Origin: Tetmemena sp. SeJ-2015
Taxonomy: Eukaryota; Ciliophora; Spirotrichea; Sporadotrichida; Oxytrichidae
Assembly (NCBI GenBank): GCA_027382625.1
Contig: JAJKFJ010022722.1
Coordinates: forward strand, 62,001 to 126,000
Direction: 5' to 3'
Length of the DNA stretch: 64,000 nt
Positions 34,416 to 47,247 of the stretch are shown piece by piece (position 1 is the first letter of the stretch; the number at the start of each line of letters is the position of its first letter). The notes below the pieces were generated by a model. It was not told the DNA's origin. It did no database searches and worked only from the letters and a program-made list of their open reading frames with translations. Position numbers and translations under genes: made by a program.

Positions 34416-36048
34416 TCAATCACTTATCTCTTGTATTTATTTTCCTTGTTCAGAGTTTTGATTGCTTTGGCCTTGGCCTGCTGCAGCTTCCACCTGCATC
34501 TACTGAAAGCCAGTGTTGTTCACATTTATGAAGAATTTCATGAAATCTTCTTGCATCTTCTCTAACTCTATGATTCTGCGGTTGCTTTTTTATTTCCTCT
34601 CCTATTAAGTAAAAATTAAAATAATTTTCAACTTACTAAAATCTTTTGCTGTTTATCATAGAGTAAATAAGCTGAAAGAAGCTCCTGCTTGGCTTTAGTA
34701 TGCTTATCCTTCGCTCTTTCCTTCATCTTTTCTATGTATTGAGAAATCAGCACCTCCTCCTATTCCTGTGCCCTATTCCAAATATATATTAAAAACGAAA
34801 GGTAAACTGACATCTTAAGCATTCGCATTGCAGAAGTCTCATCCTTAATTTGTGAGTATAGCTTCGAACGTTTAAAGTAGCTGCGCTTGTTTTTGAAGAA
34901 TCTCTACTGCTTTCTAAGTTTTAAACTCAAGGCGATTATATTTGCAGCTTTATCCTGTACTCCTTACTGCTTGTGCTGGATCTTCAAGTTGTAATAAGCT
35001 TTAAGTTTAAATTTATAGTAAACACAAAATAAATGTCTTAATTTTTCATTTTATTTTTATTGTTAGTTCCTTAGGCTAGAATCTGAACAAGTCAATAAGA
35101 GAGACTATCAAAATACTCAAAAGCACTTGCCCTACAAAGTAGGCGAAGACGATGCACATCCTGCCTAAGTGAGTCTGAGGAAATATTTCTCCATAGCCCA
35201 CAGTTATCACGGAGGTTATTCCTAGCCACAGGGACTCAGATAAATTCTCAAACTGCTCGGCTATTTTAGCCTGCTTCAGAGATTGCCTCTTATTGGGATC
35301 AAATGGCAGGTAAGATCTTTCTGAGTACAGCAATATAAGTCCAACATACAAATCAAAAAGCTTAAATGAAATTATACTTTAATATTTTTCTATGAAAGCA
35401 CCAAACCAACTGCTATAATGACAAAGGGGATGAATCTGATATCAGACCTGATGCAAAACAAGTTGTTGGATCCAAACTTGTGCTCATTAAAATGAACTTT
35501 GTTATGCTTATTCTAACTGAAGGCAGAGAAACTGATGTAGACTCTCATCAACAGGTAGCTCTTGCACAAAGAGAGCAGAAGAACGATCCCGTCTAAGCTG
35601 TATAAATAAGATCCGTTTAGCATTTCTCCTGAAATGTCAAAATCTTATCAATAAATAAATGCTTGATTAAATTAAAATCCATTCCAGGAGGCATCAGGAC
35701 CGAGCAAACAACTATTTCTGCCAATAGATTTAGCAGCTCTCTTTTATTACTCCAAAGCTTATCAGATGGATGCCTAAGTTTCTATCTTTTCTTTATTTAC
35801 AAGTTCAATTTGTACCTAGCCACAATCCCCAAATTCAAAATAAAGCAAACTGCGATGTTCAAATACCTCATCATCAGACAGAAGCCATATCCATCCAAGC
35901 CAAATGAAGAGCCATAGTTAGTGTTATAGGAGTTGGAATAAACTGAAGTCGTAGTAGTAGATGAATCGTCTGAAAAATCTTGATAACTCTTTAAGTCTTA
36001 AATTTAGTTTGAAAATTGCTGTACATTTTCCAGATATTCTATCATCAT
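34416..36048 (-). CDS. SK-like (small-conductance) potassium channel
   Basis: Six-helix K+ channel of the plasma or ciliary membrane. From the start (ATG complement 36046-36048): S1 in YGFCLMMRYLNIAVCFILN, S2 around ELLNLLAEIVVCSVLMPP, S3-S4 in GIVLLLSLCKSYLLMRVYI, S5 in FIPFVIIAVGLVLFDLYVGL, pore helix and filter SLWLGITSVITVGYGE, and S6 after GRMCIVFAYFVGQVLL. The TVGYGE filter is diagnostic for K+ selectivity. The C-terminus is a basic helical region (LRKQQRFFKNKRSYFKRSKL) in the position of the calmodulin-binding domain of SK channels, then a coiled coil. One IES (35357-35394) and a few introns are removed. Stop TGA 34416-34418. Confidence 0.9.
35357..35394. other. 38-bp internal eliminated sequence, pointer AAAGC
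   Basis: AAAGC at 35357-35361 repeats at 35395-35399. Removal makes the S5 helix continuous (GLVLFDLYVGLILLY). Confidence 0.85.
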
Positions 36049-36243
36049 GTTAATTGCTGCAAAAATAAATAAGAAAAACTATAATTTATGAATAATTTAA
36101 ATACGAAAATATTAAATTAGTCAGAAATAAGTTATACCAAAAAATATATGAATAGACTTTCTTATGTATCTATTCGAACTGGTGCTATTCCTAAGCCACA
36201 TTAATTTTTGTGGCAAAGTCTTATTTTAGTTAAGTTTATTGAA

Positions 36244-39200
36244 TCATTTATAAAAGAAGATATTAATTTGTCCCATTTATATTTAAATTAAGTATTAAAA
36301 AACGTAGAAATATAGGATTAAGAAATTAAAAATTAATTATTTAGTCAACTCTTAAACTTAAATTAGCACTCTCTACAAATACTTTGTTTGATTAAAAATA
36401 TCTTACTTTTTGGTAATATGCCTCAAATTAGGAGGAGGCCTTTCGTGAGCTGGATACCTTTCTTTCAGCTTCGCCATGAAGTCTGGAATGTCTATTATAT
36501 ACCTCATCGTTGGCCTTCCATGCGCACAAATCCATGGATCCTTCATCCCAGACATGCTCGTCACAATTTCCCTCTGCTTTCGAGTTTCAAGTTTCTTCCC
36601 TACCATAACTGATTTTCTGCAAGCTCTCAGAGCCAGGATCTGCTAAATCTTTCTGGGCATTAGATATTCAAAGATTTGCTAATCAGACTGGTACTTTTGC
36701 TTTGCATTTTCATCTGAATCAAAGTTTTTTATCGCAGTAACCAAGTTGTGAAAATCACTCTCCTCAAATTGCTGATCTTTGCTCCTTGGCATGGAATTCA
36801 CTTTTAAGATAACACTCTTTCTCTTTACTTGGAGTTTCTCAAACAAGAATCCAAAAGCCTTGAAAATTCTCTCGTAGGACTCTAGAACATAGAACAAATT
36901 GCGATCTAGTTCAAGCATTAAAGGCTTAATCAAAGGCTGGCTTTCAATCTTCAGCTATTTAGTAAAGGTTTCAAGATGCAATCGCTCATCGCATGCATGC
37001 TAATCTAGGATGAAAAGATCGTTTTGGTTTAAAGTACAAATTAAGAAACCTGCATTGAATTGACCCAAGCACCGTAGCTTTAAAAATTCCTTCTTCCAAA
37101 AGGTTTTCTTCATGCCCTCTCCACTTAAAGCATACAGAAGATAATCGTAAAACCAGTAGTGACCTTCATAAGAAGTTTATTGAAACTTGGATCTTAGCCT
37201 CATTCTAAAACTTCGTTTGTTGATGGGCACTTTCACGTCATACTCTTCGTAATCAAAGTAAGTATTCGTCACCATCTATTCCAAGCAAAAATGAAGTTCC
37301 TTGTTATTTGTATAGGCTATGAATCTTTCTTATAACAGCTCTTCTTGGTCTAAGAAATTTTAAATGGACATCCTTGTCATGCTCATAGCATAATCTGGAC
37401 GATAAGTATGTTCAACGCTTGATTCGTCATTGCCTTCAAATTTTAGCATTCCATAGTTATTAATATTGAGCTCTGTCGTCTGAGAATACAAATTTGCCAT
37501 TTGAGTTTCTCGAATGCTATCTTCGTCACTTTGTGTATCTTATTAGGAAAGTTGAATTTCTTAAACTATCGACTTTTCCTAATTTAAATTAGAAGATGAG
37601 TCTTCGTCTATCTAAATCTCTTTAAGTTCTTCCTCACTCTTTACTTAATTTGATGAAGGTACTTCAGAAATTTCAATATCAGAGTCTTCTTGCTACTTAA
37701 CTTCTAACATAGGCTAACTTGGGTTTTAAGAAAAGATCTCCATTATATCTTCATCTCCCTCAATAATCTTGAAATCTTCCTCTTAAATCATTACATCATC
37801 GTCTTCGTTTTTTGAAACTTATTCATTCTTGCTCTTTGTAGGCTCCTTTGGCTGAAACATTGCAATTTCACTATCTTCATCATCAAAGTACTCATAAAAC
37901 TCCCCATTATCTTATTTGCTTCTTTTTAGTTCGCTACTTCCTTATTTATCACGTCCTAGGACTTGCTGCATGTCCTTCATTTCAAATTTGACTCCACCCA
38001 TTTCAAACTTAGTTTCATTTTTCAAAATTTCTCTCTTAGCCTCTGCATCTGCTTTAATCATCTCACTAAATTCGGGATCAGAGTCATTCTCGTAGAGTTC
38101 CTTTAATTTCATCTAATCTTCATCATCTGATTGCATGGGAGAGTTTGAAACCACATAGACGTTAAATACTTTGTCGAACTTGAATTTCTTGTGCTTAATT
38201 TTCTTGAGCTAAGCTTTGAACTCTCCTTTGCTCACTTTCACTCTCTGTTGTTCATAAGCATAACCAGAGGCAAACTTAGGCTTCTTTGGAGACTTATTGA
38301 AGGCTACAAATTCCTTACCCGGAGAGGCCTTCTCTTGCAGTTGTTGAGAATTGAAAATAGGACAGAGCTGGTTGAAACGCTGAAAGAAAAGTGATCTTAA
38401 CTTTTCATAAACTTGCTTCTCTATTTCAGGCTTGAAGAAGAGCTTTCTTTAATCTGCTTGTAGCTTGATGTCATAATGTTGAGGGGCACTCTCAATATGA
38501 AAGCAAAAATAATCCATAATTTTAATGAACTAGGACAAAAGGAATAGTTTTGTGGTCTATCATGAAGTCTAAGTAGAGCTGGTAAAAGATGTACTTGAAG
38601 CGTTTTGTGCATTCACAGGGTCTTCCATTCAAGAAGACATGCAGGAACTTCAAAACTAGGATAGTTCTCTTGCCTTATCGAGGTCAAGTTAGCATAGTAG
38701 TTATCTTGATAGTGTTATTTACCATAGAGTCTTCATAAGTGAGCATTTCTGGGAGCATATTGGGCCATTTCTTTCGAAACTATCAATCCAGAATAACCTT
38801 CACGTTTCCTTCTAGGTTATCATATGCGTCTGTCTAGAATACATTCGATATTTACCTAAAGGCTTAATAAGGTTAAGAGAAAATTAAGATACTATTTGTC
38901 TATGAATCTCTCACACAGATGATTTACTACCTCTGTGCTGTTAGTCACTAAGAACTCCTTGTCATAAAGAATCATTGAGTACTGATTTAGGATTTGAAAC
39001 ATGTTTGAGTGCTAAAACTTGAAGTACTTAAGATACTTCTTTCTGTAAAATAACGCATTTTCCAAGACTTTCCTCACTTGAATAATATTTCCTTGCTCTG
39101 TTCTTATAATATCCATGTACCTCTTTTCTCAAAACTCTTGCTTGTTATTATACTAGATTACGAGAGATGTATTTTTGAAAGTATGCTTAGTAATAATGGT

Positions 39201-39686
39201 TAATTCGCATGATCTACTCAATGAATCCAAGCTTTCTCCTTTATATCCAATGCTCCTCGTCTTATAAATTTCGTTTCTAGCTCTCATAGGCATACATCAA
39301 ACGTAGTCATTATCAAATTCCTGCTCCTCTATTCCCTCACCATCATCAATTATATCAAAACCCATCTTGCCTTAGTCATAAAGTCTTACCTCAATTTTAT
39401 TAGCACCCCTTTCTATAGAGTTCTCTATCAGCTAGCTCACCCAAATCCTCAGTAGCATATAAATATCCGGTATTCATATATCTGAAACTTAAATTAATTC
39501 CGAGGCTCTTTTGACCATTTCTAGGTTAGTTGGCTTAGGCACTAGAGGCTTTAAAAGCATTTGCTTCATGCCATCTTGCGGCTTGTCATTCCCAGTGGAG
39601 GGCAGTTTAGAAGGGTCCGTGTTGTGATACTTGTATTTTCTTTTTACGGTTCCTGAGTTCTTGATAGTCTTGCCAATTAAGTACAT
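36244..39686 (-). CDS. MutL-family DNA mismatch repair protein (PMS-type)
   Basis: Nuclear mismatch repair ATPase. The GHKL ATPase motifs are visible on the minus strand: motif I LIENSIERGANKI (catalytic Glu, metal-binding Asn), motif II IIDDGEGIEE, and a GYKGESLDSLS loop equivalent to GFRGEAL. A transducer-domain stretch (EQGNIIQVRKVLENALFYRK) follows. The far C-terminus has the PMS2/MutL-alpha endonuclease-site motif in the form MKDPWICAHGRPTMRYI. Between them is a long acidic linker. Start ATG complement 39684-39686; a 15-bp IES at 39463-39477 and other small breaks are removed. The in-frame stop is at 36244, but conservation ends near 36400, so the somatic end may be there. Confidence 0.88.
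39463..39477. other. 15-bp internal eliminated sequence, pointer ATATC
   Basis: ATATC at 39463-39467 repeats at 39478-39482. Removing 15 bp deletes an in-frame TGA just before the MutL ATPase motif I and leaves the frame intact. It is the shortest IES I can support here. Confidence 0.8.
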
Positions 39687-40158
39687 TTCTTCTTCTTCAA
39701 GCGAAAAATTTAAACTGAATCACTTATGGATCTTAAGTAACACGCTTTTAGATTTACAAACCTAATATTTTATCTCCAAATAATTTTTTCAAACAGAATT
39801 CTTAAAGCTATTTAAGATTTCTTATTAGAGATATTTAAGGAATTATATCAGATTAGTCAATTAATTATCACAAATAAATAAAACGCATGCTCTAAAAATT
39901 ATCTAATAAATAAAAATTCATAGTTGTTATAATTATATATAAATTTCAAAAAAAAGTCGTAATTAAAATTTAATTTTTGTGAGAAAATGAGAATGAACGC
40001 TATATTCTTCATAAACAAGAATAAATATGATAAGCCTCTTTCCACGAATTTTCTCCTATCTAAAGTTAAGAGAAGATAATTCACACTTACTTTTTTAATT
40101 TCAGAGAATATTAAAAATTCAAAAATGCATCGACTATATAATTTCTATTCTATAGCGT
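39687..40158. other. Intergenic, nothing recognised
   Basis: AT-rich stretch between two minus-strand genes; short frames without coding character. Confidence 0.5.
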
Positions 40159-41582
40159 TCAAAAGATAGTGCATACGTTTTTATGATTACAGGTACAGCA
40201 CTTAAAGGTAGAGTTCATATTTTGCTATTATGCTTTCAGAAAATCCTCCTGCCTCCTTTTTATTCTCTTGGACTTCCTGCTCCTTCTGAATTAGTTATAC
40301 TCATACGAAAATCTTTAGTCCACAACCATCTATGTCAGAAGTTCAAAAGCCTGTTGGGTTCCAGACCCACTGAGTGCTGAACATTCAATGCTTTTGAATA
40401 TAAAATCTTCCTGATAGTGCTTCTCAATTTCTTAGACAAACTTATTCTGCCAGCCTGTCACTTCAGATAGTGGAGAAGTAGGCAGCTAGTCTATCTTGTT
40501 CTGAACTATTAAAATCGGGATTTTGGTTTTTGCTGAAGGGGTCTTTTTCTTTTGGAGTTTGATTGCCGATAATATGGATGGGAGCTTTTCTAGAGTGTAG
40601 TTTTGTAGGGAAGAGTAGATAAACATGAAGCCATCCCGATCTTTGAATTAGTTTATTCTTATTTGATTCAGCTCCTCCATGCCTGCAATTAAAAAAAATA
40701 AGATTCAAATATTATATTATAATTAAGCAGTGTCTAATATATCAACCAGATAGGTATGGAGGAAGTTGGTTTTGGATTCTGAAAGATGAGAGGGGGCAAT
40801 CTTAATTTAAGCGGAGTAGAAGTCTTCTATAGTGCTATTGTATTCTCTGTTAAACTTAGAGAATAGGAATCTATTTATCAGAGAGGTCTTACCCACTCCA
40901 CTATCTCCAACTACAGCTACACTTATTCTATTGTCCTTTATAAGTTAAATCCGCTCTTTTAACTCTATTTAGGAAATGCTAGCTGGCTTTTCTTTCTGAA
41001 CTGCAGGGTCTTTCATGTGCTTAGAAAAATTGGGATCTTTAAAATATGAAAAGATAATTTATTTTCAACTTAGAGTAGGCTTATGAAAATTTGTACTCTC
41101 TCAATTCCTCCATATATTCGTAATTCATAGAAGACAATAAGCAAATATTTTTACAAGAAAAGACACTTCAAATTCTTCATCTGTCATCGTAATTGTGTCA
41201 GTCTAAATTAATCAAATAAACTTTTAAAGCTCGCAATCTTACACTTCAAACGATAAGGACGTCTTTATCAATAAGCTCGCTCATACTTTACAGATTCCTG
41301 TTGAGCCTCTCGCTGTAGAGAGCAAACTAAGTTTATCCGCGTAGCCTCTCTCACCCTCTCGATCAAAGTATGCAGTTTCTCCTTATCTTTGCTAACCCTC
41401 AGCTGAATAAACTTCTCTCTTAACAAATTTTCCTTCCCCTGCTCCTTCGCTAAAACTTGGTAGGAGTCTGAAGTCTTGTAGCTGATTCTAGTGTTGTTTT
41501 GAAAGCTGGGCGAAGGGATGTTATCATAAGTAGCATTTTAGGAGTTGGTTATATCTGGGATCGAGAGATAGATTTTCAGCAT
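40159..41582 (-). CDS. Ras-like small GTPase with N-terminal extension
   Basis: A regulatory GTPase. G1 is VVGDSGVGKTSLINRF; G2 is probably NSTIEDFY; G3 is DTAGMEE (restored by removing an IES with pointer TGC near 40687-40733); G4 is IVQNKIDQLP; G5 is ECSALSGSG. The C-terminus is basic and ends with CCTCNHKNVC-like cysteines before TGA 40159-40161; they could carry lipid. Upstream of the G domain the frame continues through an ~130-residue charged helical extension starting at ATG 41582, with an IES of pointer AAGCTCGC (41227-41272). The connection between extension and G domain near 41060-41150 is not fully resolved; they could be two genes. Confidence 0.82.
41227..41272. other. 46-bp internal eliminated sequence, 8-bp pointer AAGCTCGC
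   Basis: The exact 8-bp repeat AAGCTCGC at 41227-41234 and 41273-41280 brackets AT-rich DNA with an in-frame TGA. Removal keeps the frame (YERA joined to LKV). Confidence 0.8.
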
Positions 41583-41699
41583 TTTATAATAATTATATCT
41601 CAAATTTATAGATCCAGATTTATCAGTTGCTAATAAATAATAATTTACTAGAAATCATAAGAGTGTAGTAATGTGTAGATATAGATTAAGTGGCTTTTC

Positions 41700-44476
41700 T
41701 CATTGGAAGTAATCCTGTATAATTTCTCTCTTCTGGCGTCTGTAGATTTTAGAAAGCTTTTTCTGAGCCTTCTCAAACCTCTCCTTAAATCCTTTCTCCT
41801 TGAGATTGATTAAACTCTCTCCAAGATATTACTGAGCCATTCTAAAAAGAGAATGAAAATTAAAGGGAAAGAAAAATTACTTACTCGTAATCTCTCTCTT
41901 TGTAGAAAATGAGGCCGATATAGTAGTGGGCTTTAAGTTATAGAACCTCAAAAGCCTCTTGACTAACACCCTCTTCTGAGCGGTAGTATTCAACGATTTG
42001 CAAATAGTCATTAATTCATTCTAATTAAATCCTATTGTTAAAAAAATATTAAGTTAGTCATAGATAGCACCCAATCCATCTTCAAGGCATTGGCCTGTCT
42101 CTGCTGCAATCTTACCAATTTGGAGCAAGAATTTCACATTTGAGTATATTGCAAATCCTTCGCTATCAAGTAAAGGGAAATTCTGCTTTTCATTAAAAGT
42201 GGATTAGCCAGACTCCTATTCTAGGATGTTTTCCTCAAGGGTTGAAGAGAAGGCAGATTTAATCGATGGATTTCTCACATGTGAGTCTCTTACCCTTCTG
42301 AAAGAAGTCTTCATGATAGATATCCCTTCATTATTTTAAACTGTCTACTCTACCATGCTATCCCCAGCTACGCTGCCACGATTGCTTCTTCTGGAGCTGA
42401 ACTAGTGCATGAAAGAAAACTATATTCTTCATTAAAAACAACAGTTTTATTATAACTTACTCTTGAAACTTTCTTTCTACTCGATAGCAGACCAATCTAC
42501 TAAGACTATCTTTGAGTTTGCAGTAAGGCGTCTTGTTGGAGTGGGTCTAATTCGTTTAGAGCCAGACTTTATCTTAAGATTGCAAACTCGTTCTTTTATT
42601 CATCTTGTTCTATAAATATACACATATTTTTGAGTTGCATGTTGAATGATTCTTTGAATAGTTATTTTGGCTGTATCGTTATATCATCTGAGTAGAGGAT
42701 TGGAAGTTCGTCCTAGTCTTAATCCCTATGGTTTTCTAACTACTCTATCTAAATTGAAGGCTTAAACCCTGAAGTTACTCTCTTTTCGCTTGACTAATAT
42801 TAAAAACGAAGTTTTTATTATCTTAAATTTAAGTGACTCAGTGTTGACAATTTCAATAGGCCCATTTTTGATAAGCTCAAAAGGAGATTAGAGGGACTTC
42901 ATTAAATCCTGTACATTTGCTTCAATCTTGAGCACTCTTCTCTTTTCAAAAAATTGCTCGTTTTATATGTGCCCCTTTATTTTCCTTTCTGGATCCTCCT
43001 CTTAATAAAAAATAAAATTAACCTTTTACTAATTGTCTCTTCAATGACCACCATTCATGAATAAAAGCTAAAAAAATATTTTACTTTAAATTTTGAAGTT
43101 TGATTTTGGCTAGATCGTCTTTCCTTAGTGTGTTATATTAGGAATTGGCAAAAGAGAAGTACTGCTTTGCTTCTGATTGTGGCACTTATATTATAAAATT
43201 AAAATTTCCATTTTTACTTGAGGGAACAAGTTGTCGTCATTCTATTCAAGTCTAACTGTGTCGTAGTGAGATTCTAACTCATCAAAATAATTAATTGTCA
43301 TAATAAACAAGGAATACATATTCTCATCTTCACAGTCAAGTACTCTTTCTATGAAAGGCAAGTCACACATTGGAAAAGGAGGCAGAAGGAAGCAAATATA
43401 GTATATTATGCCTTATAATATTCATTATAAATCAAATCTCTTTCAAAATCTCTATTGATCTCTTTACTTCTTTGTTTCTTAAATAGCACTTAGACATATT
43501 CAACCTCGCCAGCACCCATAGGCTTGTTGGTACTTGGGTATCCTCAGAAGCCTTAAGTGCTAATTCACCAATTTCATAAGCCTCTTGATGTCTCTTACAA
43601 AGAGTCAAGAAATTTTAGTAGCTCAAGTAATTTTATAAGACATTAATATGATAATTTAAATAACCATCTAAGAACGTAGAGTGCTTGCTTAAGAGTTAGT
43701 CATAAGCTTCAGCTGCTTATTATGAATCTTTGAGCAGATAAGCGTAAATCTTCGCTTTAGTAAGTAGCTTAGTTGGCTCATCTAGCTCTTTAAAGCTTTC
43801 TAAATCCTTCACAAATTTAAGTCCATCCGGGTCTACAACCTTCGGTTTCTGTTGTTTCATTTCTTTCTGTTGAACTGCTATTCTCTCATCGATTTAAGCT
43901 ATTCTATAAACAATAATTGTTATGAAAAAACTTACAAAGAAGAGAAAGACTTGAGAGGCTTTAGCTGATCTTTGATGCTTTTTTTCTTCTCTTAATGTTT
44001 TTTGCTAACTTGGCCAATGTACTTGCCCCAGTATTCAAAGACTCTGAGTGGCTGGTTGATCTTCAGATATGCCAGTCCCAGGTATAGATTAATTTTAGGG
44101 TGCCTCTCTTTAACTTGAGCGCGTAGACACTCTTCAAGAGCTCCAATTGCAGAGCCCAAATACTTCAGCGATTGTGAATTTCTCAATTTTAGAGAAGCAG
44201 GACGATTTTAATTGAAAGCTATCGACTCTCTTACGTGAGTAGAATCCTCAGCTCTAATTACATACTTTGCATAGGCGTAGAGAAGCGAGTTAAACTGTGG
44301 GAAGTTCATGAACTCATTTTATAAAAGCTCATAGCAGCGTAAGTCCTCCTTGCTCAAGAACAAGGACTTGGCGAATAGAAGAGTGATCAGTGAGGATCTT
44401 ACTATCGTAGTCTCTTGATGTGGCTTTAGATGAGAGGCTTCCTTAATTATATTCTTACTTAAAAATAAGTATATGG
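41700..44476 (-). CDS. TPR-repeat protein
   Basis: Helical-repeat scaffold protein. TPR-like pairs are seen throughout: IGALEECLRAQVKERHPKIN, LYLGLAYLKINQPLRVFEYW, AKIYAYLLKDSQQAAEAYDQ, ARLNMSKCYLRNKEVKRSIE, and at the end LKAHYYIGLIFYKERDYEMA, before TGA at 41700-41702. A Ser-rich region (SRRSNRGSVAGDS) lies near 42380. Introns (GTAAGT...TAG, about 30-45 bp) and an IES with pointer AAGT near 43187-43222 are removed. The N-terminus near 44476 lacks a clear ATG. TPR proteins of this sort can be ciliary or cell-cycle scaffolds; the role is not determined. Confidence 0.72.
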
Positions 44477-44537
44477 AAAGAAGAATATGTGAATATACAT
44501 TAATTTAACTGTCGAATTTAATAAACGATAAACAAGG

Positions 44538-47154
44538 ATGATGGAGGATCACTCTGAATAATTATTCCAAGCTCTCTCTAAACTGCAGACGAAGTAAAGT
44601 AACTCCTCTGTTTAAAATTCTTTGGGTATTCCTCCAAGACCGTTCTAAGATTGCATTAGCCCTATTCCAGATGATGAACGCTCTCCAGTTAATTAGAGAA
44701 ATCTCTTTAATTTAGCTGGCGGAGACAAAGCTCACAAAGATAATCTTAAGTGGACTAAAAATAAATGGTGGGGGCTTCTTTGGAAGTAATCTTTCTATTT
44801 ACAGCCCTGCTGATAAATCCTCACAGGCGCTTGCAGAAGTAGACATACCTGAATACTCAAAGACTGCAAAAAGTAATACCAAGGTTCACTCCTAGGAATA
44901 TCAGCTGGCTCAATCCTCAAACCCTAAACTGACCAGCAAGAAACCACCGATGAGTGTGATTAGTGGAAAGAGTGGTAAGAAAACTCCAATCGAAATTTAG
45001 CAAGAACTAATGAGTGAACTCGCAATACTTGATGTAGATGTAGAAGAGGAAGCCAGTGTTTAAGTTATGTCAACTGAGAAGGAGATTGATGGGGTTGAAT
45101 AATTCCATTTGAGAAGGCAAGCATAAGCGAGGGATAGCAGTTAGAACAATTAAGCTGTGGCTCCTAATTCCTTCTAAAGAACTGCCTGCTTTCAAGTCAT
45201 TTAATTTTTTATAATGATCTTTTTCAAATAAGTTGAGGACTTAGCTTTGGAGGAAAAACTAAATCAAAAGAAAAAGTAAATTCGAGATGCCTCCCAAGAG
45301 AAGTTAAGTTCAGCAGGAGGCTCCTTCGTATCTTCAAGTTTGCTCTTTAAATCCCCCACTAGACTAAGAGAAGCTCTCAGAATTAAGATGAAGGGCCAGC
45401 ACTTGATAGCCTAAACGCCTCTTCCATTTCAAAATCTTAACTTACTGTTTAGCAAAGAATAGAGATGATTAAACAAGGACTTGATCGTTCTTTTGAGCAG
45501 CAAGTTTAAACCATCTCTGAAAAATCAACACCCTCTAAGCCTAGAGAAGAAGATATCACTCAAGGTGGCAAGAGCAAAATAGCAGAGAGAAAAGTTCTAG
45601 CAGAATTACATCAAGATCTTATCTTTGAAACCTTTAACGGGCTTCAACCAAAGGAGACTCCAAGATTTAAACTACCCATTTCAAATTAAACTTCACAGTT
45701 TCATTCTCTTCATGCTTCTGCCTCAAAGAACAACCATAATCAAGTATAAAAAACTCAGAGCAACAACATATTCAAGGCAAGTGCATTTAATTTTGAAAAC
45801 TCTGAACTTCAGCAACTCTCTAATTATGAATCTCCAGAGTCTAAGTAACACCAAGACCTATTTCAAAATTAAATAGAGACCAAAGAACCACTTCAGGAAA
45901 TTTAAAATGAGTAAAAAGCAGCAGAAAATTTTCTAAAATTCGATCAGTTTAGCCCAATAGAGTCGTTAGATAACTCTAGACTGGATTTACCTAACCCTTT
46001 TGGGACCAATAAGTACATATCTCAAACTCCAGGCAATGCGAGTCCGTTGAGAGCTAGCGGTTTCTTACAGCCTGACTTAAAGATTGCTCACAAGCATAAG
46101 AAATCTCAAGACTATAATTTAGATGAGGATAACAACCTAGCAGCAGAGTTTTATAAGAACATCTTCTCGAGAGATCAGTCTATAGATTAAATTTCATACG
46201 TGGAGGAATATAAGACTTTCTCTAATTAGCAGGAAAATAACTATCAACTCAGGGATTATTCAGCCAAAAAGGTTACTTCATCATTCCCAGAGATTCAAAT
46301 TCAAGATGAGTCAAAGCTACAGAATGCTAGCCCCTCAGCTTTTGAATCATGCAGATCGCATAAGTTTTTCTCAGAATGAATTTATAACCCCTGTTTCCTC
46401 TTACATGCCTAGCTAGCGAACGACTTTCCATTAGCCTGACTCCAATACTTGGTACAATCAGTAAAACTAGAAAGTAAATGAAAGCAATAACAACGGAAAT
46501 GGGAAAGAAGTGCAGCAAAATGACTATTTGAGAAAGGAGCTGTAGAATGATTATGACGATAGAAACAGTGATGTGACCATGCAATCTATCTTTAAGCAGT
46601 ATCAGAGCTAGAATACGAGTTTCATGACAGGCTACAGTGGATTCAATCACCTTAATCATAGTAGATATGGAGATAAAAATTCTAAAGCTCTTACCAGGGA
46701 GCCATCCTAAGAACCTATAATTGATAAAATTGAAGGCTGTATTACTCCAACTGAAGAAAAAAGCAGGAGTTAGGTTGCTAGAGAAGTCATTTAAGCTATC
46801 AGAGTTCCAAGATTGAAACTTTAATCCTCAAATGAGCCTATCAAAAACGGACTCTTAGTTCCAGTTTAGCAGCCTCAAATATTGATGACTTCTGATAGTG
46901 TTGGTGCAAATGAATGGAACATAATAGTTAACGAAGCCAAGATCAATCTTCTCAATAACTAAGGTAACGCCAAGGGCAATAACAAATCAAATGAGTACTC
47001 ACTCAATTGGCCTTATTTTTTTTCAAATTAGCTTGAGAATTTTCTTATGAAAAGCTAGTTTATAATTAGATTTAGAGCTCTTAGAACTACGTCATTATTT
47101 TGCGTTGTTCGTGTGGAATTGTCTGAGTATTTAAGCGTGCTAGTGTATAATTGA
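44538..47154 (+). CDS. Large Ser/Asn/Gln-rich hypothetical protein
   Basis: Starts at the tandem ATGs at 44538 and 44541, divergent from the TPR gene. The first ~100 residues are Pro/Ser-rich (SLGIPPRPFQDCISPIPDDE). After a frame switch near 44765 come GKKTPIEIQQELMSELAI and an acidic patch. After an AT-rich break near 45195-45235 and a switch near 45330, the frame reads QQRIEMIKQGLDRSFEQQ and stays open to 46378, where one extra T in a T5 run breaks it. It resumes as NEFITPVSSYMPSQRTTFHQ to TGA 47152-47154. No catalytic domain seen. The last ~50 codons are hydrophobic and may lie beyond the somatic end. Confidence 0.65.
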
Positions 47155-47247
47155 ATAATAGAATTGAATTTATCCCCTTATACTCATTCGACACTTCGCA
47201 CTTGCAAATTAATCACTATTTAATCAAAGAACCATCAACTTACCAAA

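Noticed and set aside
40100..41582. Rab or Ran assignment for the small GTPase
   Set aside because: All five G motifs are present, but the switch regions and C-terminus do not point clearly to one subfamily, so only Ras-like is claimed.
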